Below, in pieces: positions 15,888 to 24,576 of a stretch of DNA of 64,000 bases. The notes beneath the pieces were generated by a model. That model saw only the letters and a list, made by a program, of their open reading frames with translations. It searched no databases and was not told the DNA's origin. Source of the stretch: Curtobacterium sp. MCPF17_052 (GTDB lineage Bacteria; Actinomycetota; Actinomycetes; Actinomycetales; Microbacteriaceae); the NCBI RefSeq assembly GCF_003234085.1, contig NZ_QKSD01000003.1, positions 124,001 to 188,000 of the forward strand. The letters are read 5' to 3'. Positions within the stretch are counted from its first letter, which is position 1. Every line of letters begins with the position of its first letter. A program made the position numbers and the translations under genes.

Positions 15888-17759
15888 ATGAGCACCGTCG
15901 CTTCCCCGGCCCCCGTCGTCGTCCCCGACGTCCCCCTCGCGAGCCGACAGGACGGTCGCTACCCCCGGCCACAGATGCTGCGGCACCACTGGACCGACCT
16001 CAGCGGCACCTGGTCCTTCCGACACGACGACGCGGACACCGGAGCGGACTCGGGATGGACCACGGGCCTCCCGGACCCGCTCGAGATCACGGTGCCGTTC
16101 CCGCCGGAGTCGACGGCCTCCGGCATCGGCGACCCGGGGTTCCACCCCGTCGTCTGGTACGCCCGGACCATCCGCCGGGCAGAACTCGACGCCGCGGGTC
16201 ACGGGCCCGAGCGGCCGCGCCTGCTGCTGCACTTCGGCGCCGTCGACCACCGGGCGCAGGTCTGGATCGACGGCCGGTTCGTCGGCGAGCACGAGGGCGG
16301 CCACACCCCGTTCTCGTTCGACGTCACCGCGCTGCTGGCCGAGGCCGGCGAGGGCGCCGGTCCGACCGAGCACCTCCTCGTCGTCCGCGCCGAGGACGAC
16401 CCCCTCGACGTGACGCAGCCGCGCGGCAAGCAGGACTGGCACGAGGACGCGCACGCCATCTGGTACCGACGCACGACCGGCATCTGGCAGCCGGTCTGGC
16501 TGGAGGCCGTGCCCACCACCGCGATCAGCACCCTCCGGTGGACCCCGGCCGGACCCACGGCCGTCGACCTGACCGTCCGGTTCCGTGGGCGCGTCCCCGC
16601 CGGCGCCCGCCTCCGCGTCACCCTGCGGTTCGACGAGCGCGACGAGGACCTCGGCACCACCGACTTCGACGCCACCGCGAGCCGGCCCACCCTCGACGTC
16701 ACGGTGCCCGTCGCCCGGCAGCGGAACGGCCAGGCCGAGGACGAACTCACCTGGTCCCCGGAGCACCCGCGCCTCGTCGACGCCGTGCTCACCCTGGTCG
16801 ACGACGCCGGTCAGGTGCTCGACGCGGTCTCGAGCTACCTCGGGCTCCGCAGCGTCGGTGTCGGCGGCGGGCGGTTCCTGCTCAACCGTCAGCCGTACCC
16901 GGTGCGGAGCGTCCTCGACCAGGCGTTCTGGCCGGAGTCGCACCTTGCTGCCCCGCACCCGCTCGCACACCGTCAGGAGGTCGAGCTCATCAAGGCCCTG
17001 GGCTTCAACGCGGCCCGGATGCACCAGAAGATCGAGGACCCCCGGTTCCTGCACTGGGCCGACCGCCTGGGCCTCCTGGTGTGGGGCGAGGCACCGGCCG
17101 CGTACGAGTTCTCCCCCACCGCCGTCCGGCTGCTGACCGCCGAGTGGACGGCCGCCGTCGAACGGGACGCCTCGCACCCGTCGATCGTCACGTGGGTGCC
17201 GTTCAACGAGTCGTGGGGCATCCAGCACGTCGTCTCCGACCCGGCGCAGCAGGCGTACGCCCGGGCACTCGTCGACCTGACCCGGGCCCTCGACCCGTCG
17301 CGACCGGTGATCGGCAACGACGGGTGGGAGCAGCAGGACACCGACATCGTGACGATCCACGACTACGAGGGCGACGGCGACGTCCTGGCCCGCACCTACG
17401 CCGACGACGCGGCCCGGACGCGTGCGCTCAACGGGCTCGCCCCGTCCGGCCACCCGCAGTTCGTCGGCGGCGCGGTCGACCGCGGACAGCCGGTGATGCT
17501 CACCGAGTTCGGCGGGGTCCGGCACCAGTCCGGTGGCCGACGCGAGGAGGGCTGGGGCTACACGACCGCCGTCGACGGGGACGACTGGGTCGGCCGCATC
17601 ACCGCGCTGCACGACGCGGTCCGGGCCAGCACCTTCCTGGCGGGGTCCTGCTGGACGCAGCTGACCGACACCATGCAGGAGACGAACGGCCTGCTCAACG
17701 CGGACCGGTCGCCGAAGGTCCCGATCGAGCAGATCCGTCGGGCGGTCACCGGGGAGTGA
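15888..17759 (+). CDS. Glycoside hydrolase family 2 enzyme
   Basis: A 623-residue GH2 protein with the family order: jelly-roll sugar-binding domain (about residues 30-210), immunoglobulin-like domain (to about 320), TIM barrel. The acid/base Glu is in FNESWG (residue 441) and the nucleophile Glu in LTEFGG (residue 540). GH2 covers beta-galactosidases, glucuronidases and mannosidases; specificity cannot be assigned. No signal peptide, so it works in the cytoplasm on sugar brought in by the importer at 8-11 kb. It shares the LacI operator with that operon and is probably translated from a leaderless message. Confidence 0.92.
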   Translation: MSTVASPAPVVVPDVPLASRQDGRYPRPQMLRHHWTDLSGTWSFRHDDADTGADSGWTTGLPDPLEITVPFPPESTASGIGDPGFHPVVWYARTIRRAELDAAGHGPERPRLLLHFGAVDHRAQVWIDGRFVGEHEGGHTPFSFDVTALLAEAGEGAGPTEHLLVVRAEDDPLDVTQPRGKQDWHEDAHAIWYRRTTGIWQPVWLEAVPTTAISTLRWTPAGPTAVDLTVRFRGRVPAGARLRVTLRFDERDEDLGTTDFDATASRPTLDVTVPVARQRNGQAEDELTWSPEHPRLVDAVLTLVDDAGQVLDAVSSYLGLRSVGVGGGRFLLNRQPYPVRSVLDQAFWPESHLAAPHPLAHRQEVELIKALGFNAARMHQKIEDPRFLHWADRLGLLVWGEAPAAYEFSPTAVRLLTAEWTAAVERDASHPSIVTWVPFNESWGIQHVVSDPAQQAYARALVDLTRALDPSRPVIGNDGWEQQDTDIVTIHDYEGDGDVLARTYADDAARTRALNGLAPSGHPQFVGGAVDRGQPVMLTEFGGVRHQSGGRREEGWGYTTAVDGDDWVGRITALHDAVRASTFLAGSCWTQLTDTMQETNGLLNADRSPKVPIEQIRRAVTGE

Positions 17760-17857
17760 CGAGGAGGGCCGGTGCCGGTCGGGAGCGGCCGCGCAACCCG
17801 GACCGGCCGGCGGTGCACCGACTGGTGGGAGGCCGCGACGGTCGCTACGGTCGTCTC

Positions 17858-18046
17858 GTGCACCCGATCCACCTGCACCACGACGAACCCGACACGTTGA
17901 GCCCTGCGACGGCCGCAGCGTTCGACGCCGACGTCCCGGGCACGGCCGTCGCGCCGAGCGGCGAGTTCCTGCCCGGAGCCGCGCTGCCGTCGACCGTGGT
18001 GCACGACACGGAACGCGAACGCGACGACCACAGCCCGGTCTCGTAG
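17858..18046 (+). CDS. Small hypothetical protein
   Basis: A 62-residue frame starting GTG, opening with a histidine-rich HPIHLHHDEPD and rich in Ala, Pro and Asp after that, with no membrane segment. I do not recognise it. Support comes from TACGGT (17846-17851) ending six bases before the GTG, the leaderless pattern seen at several surer genes here, and from G/C at most third positions. It follows the GH2 stop by 98 bp. It could be a spurious frame. Confidence 0.4.
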   Translation: MHPIHLHHDEPDTLSPATAAAFDADVPGTAVAPSGEFLPGAALPSTVVHDTERERDDHSPVS

Positions 18047-18141
18047 CGCGCGCCACCAGCGGGAACCCGCCGGGGTGCCCGTGGTGCGGCGGTCCGCATG
18101 CTCCCGCTGACGACCGGGAGGTCCGACGCCGCCTCCGGAGA

Positions 18142-18348
18142 TCAGCCCAGTCCGCTGACCGACAGCACCGCGACCCGCTCGCGCCCACGTGCTCCGGTAC
18201 TGGCGAACGGTGCGCCGCGGACCAACTGGGTCTGGACGACGTCCACGGTGTTGCACATCAGGTCGCGGAACGGCGGCATCCACTGCTGCTCGCGGTGGTT
18301 CCTGGCCGTCGCCGGCGCGAGACCGGGATGTGTCTCGTGCCGGGTCAC
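18142..18348 (-). CDS. Small hypothetical protein
   Basis: A 68-residue frame starting GTG, containing WMPPFRDLMCNTVDVVQTQL and ending RVAVLSVSGLG. I do not recognise the family. Its start overlaps the stop of a 13-codon frame with a strong ribosome site, which argues for real, coupled translation. Third positions are mostly G/C. It is convergent with nothing and lies downstream of the mevalonate operon's end on the opposite side, but reads in the same direction as that operon. Confidence 0.4.
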   Translation of the reverse strand: MTRHETHPGLAPATARNHREQQWMPPFRDLMCNTVDVVQTQLVRGAPFASTGARGRERVAVLSVSGLG

Positions 18349-18386
18349 GGTGCCACCCCGGTCTGCGGTGCTCGGTGTGCGCCCAT
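18345..18386 (-). CDS. 13-residue leader peptide
   Basis: ATG at 18386 is preceded by AGGGAGG at good spacing and encodes MGAHRAPQTGVAP before TGA. The stop overlaps the GTG of the 68-residue frame as GTGA. The arrangement looks like a translational coupler or attenuator-style leader. No run of one amino acid points to a specific attenuation signal. Confidence 0.35.
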   Translation of the reverse strand: MGAHRAPQTGVAP

Positions 18387-18602
18387 GACGCCTCCCTGGT
18401 CTCCGCAGCACCGCACCCTGACGCGGTGCTGCTCGTGACCGAACGCTACGTCGGGATCCGAGCCGCGACCACGCAGGTCCGGCCATCCGCGGATCGCGTA
18501 CACGGGGGCCGCGCACGGCGGATTGCGCTGGACCTCACCCTCGCCCTCGCCCTCGCCCTGGCACGGGCACCGGCCGTCCGCACGGATCGGACGAGGAACC
18601 GC

Positions 18603-19793
18603 TCAGCTGGCCGCCGTCGGTCCGGTCCCGGTCGCCTCGTAGTGCCGAGCGCCACCGGACACCCCCGCGAAGCGGAACGGCGCCGCGGTCACCCGGGGAC
18701 GCTCGACGTCCTCGCTCGTCGCGGCACCGGCAGCGTGCAGCTCGCGGTAGGCCTCGACCGACAGCGGCACCCGGGCCGCCAGCAACTCGGTGACCCGTCC
18801 GTCCCGGCGGTGGTCGCGGTAGCCGTCGCGCACGACGCCCGTCATGAGCTCGCCGACGCTGCCGGAGCCGTAGCTGAACATGCCGATGCGGGCGCCGGCC
18901 AGGTCGTCGTCCAGGTCGAGCAGCGCACCGAGGGCGATCCAGAGCGACGCCGTGTACGTGTTGCCGGTCTGCCGGTTGTACGTGAAGCCGACGGCCAGCT
19001 CGGTCTCCTCGAAGGGGACCCCGACGTGCTGGGCGAGCTTCCGGTGCGCCTTGATCGCCATCTTCGTGAACGGCTGGTGATGGACGAAGCGGTCGATCGC
19101 CTCGATGCCCGGGCCACCTCGCGAGGCCAGGTCGTCCCAGGCCCCGATGAAGGCGTCGACGTACGCCGTGACCGACAGCCGGCCGTCGACCAGCGCGGTG
19201 GACCGGTCGTTCGGCCGCCAGAAGTCGTCGACGTCCGCCGTGAACAGGCCGGACTGCGGCTCGAGTTCGATCAGGTCCGGGTCGGCGGCGATGAGCATGG
19301 CGACCGCACCGGCACCCTGCGTCGGCTCGGCCGCGGTCTCCACGTCGTAGCGGGCGACGTCGGCGGCGATGACGAGCACGCGCTCGCTCGGGTCGCGCGC
19401 GATGATGCCGAGAGCCATCTGCACCGCGGCGGTCCCGCCGTAGCAGGCCTGCTTCAGCTCGACGACGCGGACGTTGCGGGGCAGTCCGAGCAGTCCGTGC
19501 ACGTACACGCCGGCCGCCTTCGACTGGTCGACCCCGGACTCGGTGGCGAACAGCACGGTCCGGATGCCGTCGACCCCGTGGCGGTCCAGCACCTCCTTCG
19601 CGGCGGCGGCACCCATCGTGACGATGTCCTCGTCCGGGGCGGGCACGCTGAACGCGTCCTGGCCGATGCCGACGTGGTACTTCGCCGGATCGACACCGTT
19701 CACGGCGGCGAGGTCGTCGAGGTCGAGCACGTGGTGCCCCGTCGCGATGGCGAGGTCGTGGATGCCCAGTGCGAGTGGGTGCTGGGCGGTCAT
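18603..19793 (-). CDS. mvaS: Hydroxymethylglutaryl-CoA synthase
   Basis: A 396-residue condensing enzyme that joins acetyl-CoA and acetoacetyl-CoA to HMG-CoA, the entry to the mevalonate pathway. The catalytic Cys117 is in LKQACYGGT, Glu85 in FATESGVDQSKAA, and the His of DRFVHHQPF provides the third catalytic residue. ATG 19793 overlaps the stop of the reductase gene by four bases. It is the last of five coupled genes transcribed leftward. Length matches bacterial mvaS proteins. Confidence 0.96.
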   Translation of the reverse strand: MTAQHPLALGIHDLAIATGHHVLDLDDLAAVNGVDPAKYHVGIGQDAFSVPAPDEDIVTMGAAAAKEVLDRHGVDGIRTVLFATESGVDQSKAAGVYVHGLLGLPRNVRVVELKQACYGGTAAVQMALGIIARDPSERVLVIAADVARYDVETAAEPTQGAGAVAMLIAADPDLIELEPQSGLFTADVDDFWRPNDRSTALVDGRLSVTAYVDAFIGAWDDLASRGGPGIEAIDRFVHHQPFTKMAIKAHRKLAQHVGVPFEETELAVGFTYNRQTGNTYTASLWIALGALLDLDDDLAGARIGMFSYGSGSVGELMTGVVRDGYRDHRRDGRVTELLAARVPLSVEAYRELHAAGAATSEDVERPRVTAAPFRFAGVSGGARHYEATGTGPTAAS

Positions 19794-20854
19794 GCCGAGG
19801 CTCCTTCGGGTCGGTGTCCGCGGCGTTCCATGGCGACGTGGGCCGCCATCAGCTCGCCCGGGTTCGTCTGGGCGGCGAGCAGCGAGAGTTCCCCGCACAG
19901 CACGGTGGCGGCGCAGAGGGCGGCCAGACGGCGGGCGTTGGCGCCGGGCTCGCGGTCCTCCCGGCAGCCGAGGCGCACCAGGGCGTCCTCCACCACCGGC
20001 AGGTCGTTGCCCTTGCCGTTGCCGACGGTGCCGACGATCAGGTGCGGCAGCGAGCACGAGAAGTACAGCTCGTCGCCGCGGGCCTGGGCGAGCGTGATCC
20101 CCTGGGAGCCCTCGACGATGTTCGCGGCGTCCTGTCCGGTGGCCAGGTAGAAGCCGAGCAGCATGTTGGCGTAGTGCGCGTTCGCCGAGCGCAGCGCCCC
20201 GGCGATGGTGGAGCCGACCAGGTTCTTCGCGGTGTTGAGCTCGACGATCCGCTCGGTCGAGGAGCGCAGCCGCTTCTCGACGATATCGCCCGGGATCACG
20301 ATCTCGGCGATGGTGTTCCGCCCGCGGCCGCGGATGCCGTTCACGGCGGTGGCCTTCTTGTCGGAGCAGAAGTTGCCGGAGATCGACACGTAGCGGAGCT
20401 CGGGCTCCCACGCCAGGATCGCCGGCAGCAGGGTGTCCGCCGCCTGGGTCACCATGTTGTGGCCGGAGGCGTCCCCCGTGGTGAACGCGAAGCGCAGGAA
20501 GAGCAGGTCCCCGACGATCTCCGGGTGCACCTCGATGAGCTTCGCGAACCGGCTCTGCCCGACGACGATCGCCTCGAGCTCGGCCTGGCGCGCCAGGATC
20601 CGGCCGGCGGAGATGTGCGCGGCGGCGGCGCTGGCGGCACGGACGACGACCGACCGGGTCATCCGCTCGTCGACGACCGTCGAGACGATGCCGCCCTCGA
20701 TCATGCGGGAGATCCGGGCGCCACGGCCGACGGACGGCCAGAGCGGCGATTCGTACGTGGCGAGGGGCACCTCGTGCTCACCCTCGACGGCGTTGCCGCT
20801 GACGCGGATCGGTCCGACCCACTTCGTGGGGATCGGGGTCTGCAGGTCACTCAT
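19790..20854 (-). CDS. mvaA: Hydroxymethylglutaryl-CoA reductase
   Basis: A 354-residue HMG-CoA reductase, which makes mevalonate from HMG-CoA. The catalytic Lys lies in FCSDKKATAVNG, the Asp is in the TTGDASGHNMVTQA segment that also contacts NADPH, and the N-terminal substrate region reads VPLATYESPLW. It lacks the membrane anchor of eukaryotic enzymes. The chain is short compared with most class I catalytic domains but ends in a typical GELSLLAAQ helix. It overlaps both neighbours by ATGA. Confidence 0.93.
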   Translation of the reverse strand: MSDLQTPIPTKWVGPIRVSGNAVEGEHEVPLATYESPLWPSVGRGARISRMIEGGIVSTVVDERMTRSVVVRAASAAAAHISAGRILARQAELEAIVVGQSRFAKLIEVHPEIVGDLLFLRFAFTTGDASGHNMVTQAADTLLPAILAWEPELRYVSISGNFCSDKKATAVNGIRGRGRNTIAEIVIPGDIVEKRLRSSTERIVELNTAKNLVGSTIAGALRSANAHYANMLLGFYLATGQDAANIVEGSQGITLAQARGDELYFSCSLPHLIVGTVGNGKGNDLPVVEDALVRLGCREDREPGANARRLAALCAATVLCGELSLLAAQTNPGELMAAHVAMERRGHRPEGASA

Positions 20855-21930
20855 CGCGTGGTCCCTTCCTCGGGTTGCACCGCGACGCTGAGGTGCCTGA
20901 TGTCGTGCGCCTCCCAGGCGCGGAAGATGTCGGCTGCGTCACTGTCCGCGGGGACGAGCGCGATGCCGCAGTCGCCGCCGCCGGCGCCGGAGGGCTTCGC
21001 CGCACCACCGGCGGCCTCGACGACGTCGCAGAGGGTCGCCAGCCGCGGGGTCTCGATCTGGGACCCGACGGACGTCCCGAGGTCCTGCAGCAGGCCGCGC
21101 GCGCGTCGGAGCGCACCGAGCGTGCGATCCGCGTCGCCGGTCCGAAGGCCGGTGGTCAGGTCGTCCACGCAGGCCCGGCTGGCGTCGAGGAACGCCGCGT
21201 AGTCGCCGTCACGGTGTCGGCGGACGACGCCGACGAGCTTCGTGGTGGACGCCGGCGAACCGGTCCAGCCGACCAGGAGGCGCAGGTCGGTCGGGGCGGG
21301 CAGGTGCTCGACGTCGAAGCCGGCCCAGGCCTCGTCGTCGTCGAGGATCGACGAAACCGAGCGCTCGTCGAGCAGGCCGGCCAGGACCTCGCGGTCGGGC
21401 GCGCTGTAGCGGAGCCAGCCGCCGAACGTGCTCGCGGCCAGGTCGCCGCCGGATGCACGCGGTGCGACACGGATCGTCGCGAGCAGTGCCACCATGAAGC
21501 GTCGGCGCTGCGAGAGTCCGAGGCCGTAGAAGCGGTCGAGGGCCCCGACGGTCGCCACGGTCACCGCGGCGGAGGACCCGAGACCGAACTTCCGGCCGCT
21601 GGCGTCGTCGAGCTGGCTCTCGATGCGCAGGTCGTGGAACCGCGGCGCGATCCCGAGCTCCGCGCGGAGCTTCTCGACCAGGTCGATCGTCGCCATCACG
21701 TAGTCGTAGGGGTGGTGCTCGCGGTCGAGCGCCAGGCCGTCCTCGGCCCGGGTCCAGGTCAGCGGGAGGTTGCCGTACTCCTCGGAGTGCACGCTGCCGG
21801 CGCCGTGGCCCTCGCTCACGCGTGCGGTGATCGCCCGGTCGAGGGCGATGAGCACCGACGGCTGTCCGGGCTCGACGACGGCGTACTCGCCCGCCACGAA
21901 CAGCTTGCCGTGGGCTCGGAACTCGATCAC
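20851..21930 (-). CDS. mvaK2: Phosphomevalonate kinase
   Basis: A 359-residue GHMP kinase: N-terminal GKLFVAGEYAVVEPGQPS, the ATP loop GLGSSAAVTVATVG (about residues 120-133) and the C-terminal KPSGAGGGDCGIAL. These identify bacterial phosphomevalonate kinase, which converts phosphomevalonate to diphosphomevalonate. GTG 21930 overlaps the stop of the decarboxylase gene (GTGA). Position between decarboxylase and reductase genes is usual for actinobacterial and Gram-positive mevalonate operons. Confidence 0.93.
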   Translation of the reverse strand: MIEFRAHGKLFVAGEYAVVEPGQPSVLIALDRAITARVSEGHGAGSVHSEEYGNLPLTWTRAEDGLALDREHHPYDYVMATIDLVEKLRAELGIAPRFHDLRIESQLDDASGRKFGLGSSAAVTVATVGALDRFYGLGLSQRRRFMVALLATIRVAPRASGGDLAASTFGGWLRYSAPDREVLAGLLDERSVSSILDDDEAWAGFDVEHLPAPTDLRLLVGWTGSPASTTKLVGVVRRHRDGDYAAFLDASRACVDDLTTGLRTGDADRTLGALRRARGLLQDLGTSVGSQIETPRLATLCDVVEAAGGAAKPSGAGGGDCGIALVPADSDAADIFRAWEAHDIRHLSVAVQPEEGTTR

Positions 21931-22922
21931 GCGGTGCTCTCCTCTGCCTCGGGGTTCTCCCCCGTGCCTTCGGAGCGGACCAGCCCTGCGGCTGGTCCGG
22001 TGCCGGACTCGATGACCGCTCCGAACCCGTCCAGGGCCGCCGCCACGCGGGCACGGTCCTCCGGACGGCAGAGCACGACGACGTTCGGGCCGGCATCCGC
22101 GGTGGCGTACGCCTCGAGCCCCTCGCCACGCATCGCGGCGACGGCGTCGAACACCGCGACGCTCCGGCTGTTCAGGTAGCGGATCGGAGGGAACGCGCCC
22201 TCGATCGTGGCGTGCATGCGGAGCGCGTTGCTCTCGGTGAGCTGGCCGATCCGGGTGAAGTCCCCGGCGGCACACGCGGCGAGCATGTCGTCCACGGTGA
22301 CGGTCGTCGAGCTCACCCAGGCCGGGTAGAACGGCGACGTCGCGATCGTGCGGCGCATGGCCTCCCGTGAGCCGATCTCCTTCGGGCCGTCGTCGATCGT
22401 GACGACCACCATGGCCATCGGCGGCGCGGGGACGGTCTCGGCGAACGAGGCCTGGTCGTCGCCGGCGTGCCACACCGACACCCCACCGGGGATCGACCGG
22501 GTGGCCGAACCGGAGCCGCGTCGGGCGAGTCGTGAGAGTTCGCGCGGCGACAGGTCGAGGCCGTACGCGTCGGCGGCGGCGACCGCGAGGGCGGCGAAGC
22601 CCGACGCGCTCGAGGCCAGTCCGGCGCCGGTGGGCACGGTGTTCTCCGAGACGACGACGGCGCGGGCGTCGGATCCGGCCAGCTCGCGGACCAGGTCCAG
22701 GAAGCGCTCGACCCGCACCAGTGCGCCGTCGTCGACGACGCGGCCGTTCAGCGTGAAGGCGTCGTGCTCCCGCTGGTCGGCCAGGGTCACCGAGGTCGTG
22801 GTGGGGAAGACGTCGAGGCCCATCGAGACGCTGCCGGTGGCCGGCAGCGCGAGGTCGGCGTCCGCCTTGCCCCAGTACTTCACGAGCGCGATGTTCGGGT
22901 GCGCGACGGCGGTGGAAGTCAT
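21927..22922 (-). CDS. mvaD: Diphosphomevalonate decarboxylase
   Basis: A 331-residue GHMP-fold enzyme that makes isopentenyl diphosphate. It starts with the family motif NIALVKYWGKAD, carries the phosphate loop GAGLASSASGFAAL (about residues 97-110), RRGSGSATRSIPGG after it, and the catalytic Asp region IDDGPKEIGSREAM. Its ATG overlaps the stop of mevalonate kinase by one base (TGATG). No IPP isomerase gene is visible in the window. Confidence 0.95.
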   Translation of the reverse strand: MTSTAVAHPNIALVKYWGKADADLALPATGSVSMGLDVFPTTTSVTLADQREHDAFTLNGRVVDDGALVRVERFLDLVRELAGSDARAVVVSENTVPTGAGLASSASGFAALAVAAADAYGLDLSPRELSRLARRGSGSATRSIPGGVSVWHAGDDQASFAETVPAPPMAMVVVTIDDGPKEIGSREAMRRTIATSPFYPAWVSSTTVTVDDMLAACAAGDFTRIGQLTESNALRMHATIEGAFPPIRYLNSRSVAVFDAVAAMRGEGLEAYATADAGPNVVVLCRPEDRARVAAALDGFGAVIESGTGPAAGLVRSEGTGENPEAEESTA

Positions 22923-23926
22923 CAGGCACGGGCTCCGATCGAGGTGGTCCAGGTGGCGGTCGCGCCGGCGCTGCGCAGTGCGGTCGCGATGCGGACGGCG
23001 TGCTCGTCGTCGGCGGCGAGCGTCAGGACGCATCCGCCGCGGCCACCGCCGGTGAGCTTCGCGCCCAGGGCGTCCGCCTTCCGTGCGGCGCCGACGAGCC
23101 GGTCGAGGTCCGCACTCGACACGTCGAGGGTGGTGAGCAGTTCGTGCGCGGCGTCCATGGTGGCACCCAGGGCCTGGGCGTCGCCGTCGCCGAGTGTCCC
23201 CCGCGCGGTCGTGGCGAGCGAGCCGATCCGGTCCACGACGGCGTCGACCGCGGCGGGGGCGCGGTCGTGGCGGCCGCGGACGGCGGCGACGGCTTCGCGG
23301 GTGTGGCCCGGCACGCCAGTGTCGGCGACGACGAAGACGAACCGGCCGGTGACCTGCACGGGCTCGATGACGCCGTCCGCGAACCAGACCGGCTCCGTGG
23401 CCACGACCCCGCGCGCGTCGAGTCCCGACGGGCGGCCGTGGGCGACGCGCTCGCACTCCTGGATGAGCTCGTGGTGGGTGTCCGTGTCGAGCGCGACGCC
23501 GAACACGTCCGCGACGGCAGCGGTCACGGCGGCGGCGACGGCTGCGCTCGACCCCATCCCACGCGCCGTGGGGACCTGGCTGTCGACGAGCACGTGGAGC
23601 GGGGTGCCCTCGGCGTCGGCGTGGCCGTGCCGGGCCAGGTGTCGGAGCGTCGCGGTGACCGCGGTGACGGTCGGGAGCACGGCGGCGGGCGCGAGTCCGA
23701 GCGGCCCGGTGTGCACCGTCGACTCGAGCGTGTGCTCGTCATCGGCCGGCAGCGGGCTCGCGGTGGCGGTCACCCGGACGTCGGTCACCGGCAGGACGAG
23801 GGCGGGTGCGCCGTAGACCACGGCGTGTTCGCCGATCAGGATCGTCTTGCCGTGGGACGCCGAGGAGCCGACTCGCGGGATCGCTGGGGTCGTCGTCGGT
23901 GCGGAGGCTGGGTCGTTGCTGGTCAT
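22922..23926 (-). CDS. mvaK1: Mevalonate kinase
   Basis: A 334-residue GHMP kinase and first gene of the mevalonate operon. Motifs: GEHAVVYGAPAL near the N-terminus, the ATP loop GMGSSAAVAAAV (about residues 125-136), GLDARG with the catalytic Asp, and KLTGGGRGGC at the C-terminus. ATG 23926 is preceded by TAGGCT (complement of 23940-23945), 13 bases upstream, so the leader is only a few nucleotides. It is divergent from ohrR with 102 bp between. Confidence 0.93.
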   Translation of the reverse strand: MTSNDPASAPTTTPAIPRVGSSASHGKTILIGEHAVVYGAPALVLPVTDVRVTATASPLPADDEHTLESTVHTGPLGLAPAAVLPTVTAVTATLRHLARHGHADAEGTPLHVLVDSQVPTARGMGSSAAVAAAVTAAVADVFGVALDTDTHHELIQECERVAHGRPSGLDARGVVATEPVWFADGVIEPVQVTGRFVFVVADTGVPGHTREAVAAVRGRHDRAPAAVDAVVDRIGSLATTARGTLGDGDAQALGATMDAAHELLTTLDVSSADLDRLVGAARKADALGAKLTGGGRGGCVLTLAADDEHAVRIATALRSAGATATWTTSIGARA

Positions 23927-23939
23927 CGTCGGTCCGGCC

Positions 23940-23945
23940 AGCCTA
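23940..23945 (-). promoter_or_regulatory. -10 element of the mevalonate operon
   Basis: TAGGCT on the minus strand, 13 bases before the mevalonate kinase ATG. No convincing -35 is seen. Transcription would start about six bases before the ATG, leaving no room for a ribosome site, and none is visible. Confidence 0.45.
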
Positions 23946-23988
23946 ACCGGCCCCGGCGTCACCCGCCCTGCCTGGACATCCACCCCTT

Positions 23989-24024
23989 TCAGTTGTGCGC
24001 AACCCGGTGGCGTGCAACAGTGGT
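23989..24024. promoter_or_regulatory. Possible OhrR operator region
   Basis: GTTGTGCGCAAC and, 8 bp on, CGTGCAAC make a partly symmetric region directly before ohrR. OhrR proteins bind AT-rich palindromes near their own start; this site is GC-richer and imperfect, so the assignment is tentative. Confidence 0.3.
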
Positions 24025-24028
24025 GGAC

Positions 24029-24478
24029 ATGCCCGTGACCGACGAGATGGTGTGCTTCTCCCTCTACGCAGCGACCCGGGCGACGACCCAGGCGTACCGC
24101 ACGCTGCTCGAGCCGTGGGGCCTCACCTACCCGCAGTACCTGGTCCTCGTGACCCTGTGGGTCGAGGGCGACCAGACGGTCTCGAGCCTGGGCGACCACC
24201 TGCAGCTCGACTCCGGCACGCTCTCCCCGCTCCTCAAGCGGATGGAGCAGGCCGACCTGGTCCGCCGCGAACGCCGCAGCACCGACGAGCGAGTCGTGAC
24301 CGTCACGCCCGGGGAGCGCGGGCTCGCCCTGCGCACCGAACTCGCCCACGTGCCGGCGCGCATCGCCGCCGGCACCGGCCTCGCCGACGAGCAGTCGGCC
24401 GCCGAACTCATCGCGACCCTGCAGCACCTCACCGAGGCGATGCACCGAGCGGCGGCCGCTCCCCTCACTTCGGGCTGA
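24029..24478 (+). CDS. ohrR: MarR-family organic-peroxide sensor OhrR
   Basis: A 149-residue MarR protein of the OhrR branch. The reactive N-terminal cysteine is Cys9 in MVCFSLYAATRA, and tyrosines follow at family positions (YRTLLEPWGLTYPQYL). The winged helix reads VSSLGDHLQLDSGTLSPLLKRME. No second C-terminal cysteine is present, so it belongs to the one-Cys type that reacts with a small thiol. It represses ohr until organic hydroperoxides oxidise Cys9. The ohr gene follows 98 bp downstream on the same strand. Confidence 0.9.
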   Translation: MPVTDEMVCFSLYAATRATTQAYRTLLEPWGLTYPQYLVLVTLWVEGDQTVSSLGDHLQLDSGTLSPLLKRMEQADLVRRERRSTDERVVTVTPGERGLALRTELAHVPARIAAGTGLADEQSAAELIATLQHLTEAMHRAAAAPLTSG

Positions 24479-24576
24479 GCGACACCGCTCGCCCCGAGCG
24501 GCCCGAGTCCTGTCGCCCAGCGCGAAACCGGGCACCGCACCCAGACCACAAGACCCCACGAAGGAAGGAACCCCAC

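Larger units (their letters stand above)
18047..18602. other. Mostly non-coding gap holding a possible two-cistron micro-operon
   Basis: No large gene is supported over these 556 bases. On the minus strand a 13-residue leader frame and a 68-residue frame overlap by GTGA (annotated separately), with a -10-like TAGCGT (complement of 18443-18448) upstream. The rest, 18449-18602, contains a run of GCCCTC-type hexamers near 18541-18560 and nothing else I can name. Confidence 0.4.

Noticed and set aside
14775..18188. 1137-codon minus-strand frame across LacI and GH2
   Set aside because: The first part is antisense to the GH2 gene, which has complete catalytic motifs; only the LacI part is real.
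18098..18388. 96-residue plus-strand frame
   Set aside because: It lies opposite the 68-residue frame that has the better coding signs and a coupled leader.
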